Below the pieces are notes generated by a model. The model was not told where the DNA came from. It saw only the letters and a list, made by a program, of their open reading frames with translations, and ran no database searches. A stretch of 44,223 nt of DNA, taken from contig NXFV01001021.1 of NCBI GenBank assembly GCA_002803225.1, positions 1 through 44,223 of the forward strand, read 5' to 3'. Origin of the DNA: Gamarada debralockiae (taxonomy: Eukaryota > Ascomycota > Leotiomycetes > Helotiales > Hyphodiscaceae). Below, one piece after another: positions 42,473 through 44,223 of this stretch. Positions within the stretch are counted from its first letter, which is position 1; every line of letters begins with the position of its first letter. A program made the translations under genes and the position numbers.

Positions 42473-43413
42473 ATGAGTGTCGAGAGATTTATTAGATTTG
42501 TTGACGAGAATGGAACTACCGAATTTGGTGAGGTCCCCTCGTCAGCGACAAGCAGTAAACTCGAAGGAACGTCAGTTTCAGTCCTGTCCGGCAATCCATT
42601 CGACGGGTTCTCAAAGACTAGCAAACGATCAACGATCAAGAAGGTATAATCCCCAGCCTGCCCATGAGTCCGCCGGGCCACAGCTAATGAAAGTAAGCTT
42701 CTCCCTCCTTTGGAATCCACTCCCATTTTCATGTGCATCGGCCTCAACTATGCCCATCACGCCAAGGAAGCAAATGTTTGTCCATTTCCCATTTTATGTA
42801 TGCCCTAGCTTATCACCCTCAGCTCACGGTTCCCACCAATCCCGTGGTCTTCACCAAACCAGCCGATGCCCTCGCTGGACCTTATGAGGACATTCCCGTC
42901 CATCCGGAAGCTCAGTCACAGCTAGACTACGAAGGTGAGCTCTGCGCCATAATCAGCAAAGACTGCAAAAATGTTTCCGAAAGCGAAGCGCTCGCCTACG
43001 TTCTCGGCTATACTGTCGGAAACGATATTTCTGCGCGCAATTTTCAGATCCCAAACACCGTTTCTGGGGGTCAGTACGGGTATGCCAAATCTTTCGACAA
43101 ATTTGCGCCCATTGGACCAGCTGTTTTGATGGGCAAGGGCGTTGATCCGCAGAAGTTAAGGTATACGACGAAAGTGAATGGGCAGGTGAGGCAGGAGACT
43201 GGTACGGATGATATGATCTGGACGGTGAAGCAGATTATTGCGCATCTGAGTCGCGGAACGACGTTGAGGAAGGGAACGATCATCATGACAGGCACGCCGT
43301 CGGGCGTAGGTCTTTTCATGGAGCCGAAGGGGTTCTTGAAGGACGGTGATGTTGTTGAGATTGGAGTCGAGGGTATCGGAAGTATCGCCAACAAGATGGT
43401 GTTTGAAAAGTAG
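42473..43413 (+). CDS. Fumarylacetoacetate hydrolase (FAH) family enzyme
   Basis: Exons are 42473-42643, 42698-42775 and 42823-43413, giving 279 aa, the size of the FAHD1/acylpyruvase group. Predicted metal ligands are Glu120 and Glu122 (DYEGELCAII) and Asp151 (GNDISARN), with Lys172 (YAKSFDKFAPIGP). Their spacing (31 and 21 residues) matches E71/E73/D102/K123 of human FAHD1. The C-terminal TGTPSGVG motif (239-246) is intact. Members hydrolyse or decarboxylate beta-diketo or keto-enol acids, including meta-cleavage products of catechols. Intron 1 (42644-42697) ends at TAAG: the AG three bases earlier would place TAA in frame. Intron 2 is 42776-42822 (47 nt). Near the dioxygenase and the regulator, it is the logical next enzyme after ring cleavage (inference). 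Confidence 0.88.
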
Positions 43414-43917
43414 GGCAAATTCCCGCCTCCGATTTTTCAAAAACATGAATGAGATGTTTCCTCCTCGGCGTTCATATCACGAAACATTTCTGTTTGTGCG
43501 CTTGTGAATTTGTCGGCTCCCTGCATCCTCACTCCGATTTTGTGAGATTTTAATCGTTCAGACCAGTTGAACGATTGAAAATTCGGATACTTTGGCAAGA
43601 GTTTCGGACACATGGATTCATTCACTGGTTCTTTCAGACCTCTGCACCCTTGTATCAACTGTCACGTAGGTCTTGTTCTCTTTTTCGTAGTTTTTCCAAG
43701 CCCTTCGGTTGGCTGCTTGGTTGTACAGTACAAGTGATACTCGTCCAAAGAATTGTCCAAGTCTGCCGGATTAGCTACCACCTGAGCACTATGTGCTATA
43801 ACACCCTGCCGTTCCATGTGTGTGAGAGGCAGCTCATCGGTCAAGCGACCAAATCCCGTTCCATTGTCAGTTGACTTCATATGTGGCTGAGCATATGCGA
43901 TGGATTGAAGAGGGCAA
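43414..43917. other. Intergenic region
   Basis: 3' flank of the FAH gene; no gene supported. Confidence 0.4.
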
Positions 43918-44195
43918 TTGAGGCGGATGAACGAAAGCCTCAAGTCTGACAATCCACTCCTCGCAACCACTTGCTCTTTCCTCGAAAGTCTGGTGCTCTA
44001 CGCAGCTGCTCCACATGATGGTTCCACTATTGGGTTAAGCTTAATTGGATTTTATGCCAACCTCTCGCGGTACTGTGAAGTTGAACACCACGAATCCTGT
44101 CAATGCATCCATCATTGGTCCGCAATATTATACCACCAATGTTGATCGATACGCGATGCGAACAGGAATGGGAGAACTAGCCAATATGATGCCAA
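43918..44195 (+). pseudogene. GMC oxidoreductase remnant (C-terminal region)
   Basis: On the plus strand, YAAAPHDGSTIGLSLIG (to about 44050) and, one frame on, MPTSRGTVKLNTTNPVNAS, IIGPQYYTTNVDRYAM and RTGMGELANMMPT read like the substrate-binding half of flavin-dependent GMC oxidoreductases (aryl-alcohol/choline-dehydrogenase type). A 1-nt frameshift lies at GGATTTTATG (about 44048-44057). The N-terminal FAD domain is absent upstream, and the sequence stops at the poly-C run. It is at best a fragment. Confidence 0.6.
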
Positions 44196-44223
44196 CCCCC
44201 CCCCCCCCCCCCCCCCCCCCCCC
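44196..44223 (+). repeat. Homopolymer run of 28 C at window end
   Basis: An uninterrupted C tract to the last base. It follows coding-like sequence that is cut off within it. It is more likely an assembly or sequencing edge than biology; telomeric TTAGGG/CCCTAA repeats are not seen. Confidence 0.8.

Noticed and set aside
43575..43874. 99-codon plus frame downstream of the FAH gene
   Set aside because: It is in 3' flanking sequence without recognisable motifs and has an opposing frame of similar length.
1..44223. CRISPR arrays, rRNA or bacterial-type operons
   Set aside because: None seen; spliceosomal introns and protein families show eukaryotic nuclear DNA.

Overview
The window is nuclear DNA of a filamentous ascomycete (Pezizomycotina; Leotiomycetes would fit, but that is only a guess). 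Nearly all genes carry several 45-127 nt spliceosomal introns with fungal branch sites (CTRAC). The proteins are typical of this group: an Ies2-type INO80 subunit, Pex14, laccase-like multicopper oxidase, GPI-type acid phosphatase, 14-TM MFS pump, FGGY glycerol kinase, aquaglyceroporin, hexose transporter and Zn2Cys6 factor. I rebuilt exon structures by hand from splice signals, reading frame and conserved motifs; 29 introns are placed in 11 intact genes.

Layout. 1-4.2 kb is a decayed repeat island: a Crypton-like terminus (1-880), a solo LTR with target-site duplication (1596-1794) and gene remnants. 4.6-18.2 kb is a normal gene block: IES2 (-), PEX14 (+), an unknown gene broken by a TGA (+), a membrane-anchored multicopper oxidase (-), a secreted acid phosphatase (+) and a DHA2 pump (+). 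A Dal5-like transporter pseudogene follows. 20.0-25.6 kb is a glycerol module: glycerol kinase (-) and aquaglyceroporin (+) transcribed divergently from a 2.4 kb intergenic region. 26-33.1 kb holds a GH29 fucosidase fragment, a hexose transporter (-), a long AT-rich gene desert and a second Crypton-like terminus in inverted orientation, which cuts off the 3' end of a P450.

33.1-43.4 kb looks like a half-dead aromatic-degradation cluster. A P450 and a phenol-hydroxylase-type flavoprotein monooxygenase are pseudogenes. A BphC-like extradiol ring-cleavage dioxygenase, a Zn2Cys6 regulator and a fumarylacetoacetate-hydrolase-family enzyme are intact, and the two enzymes keep all the metal-binding and catalytic residues I could check. 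Together these suggest a meta-cleavage route (hydroxylation, extradiol cleavage, hydrolysis of the cleaved product), which is unusual for fungi; the pathway itself is inference. The window ends in a broken GMC oxidoreductase fragment and a 28-nt run of C that is probably an assembly edge.

Most notable observations: (1) the extradiol/FAH/Zn2Cys6 cluster with a decayed upstream half; (2) two homologous introns in unrelated genes (glycerol kinase and the P450 pseudogene), which look like introner-like elements; (3) three GC-AG introns in 29; (4) a pair of inverted Crypton-like ends 31 kb apart, one breaking the P450.
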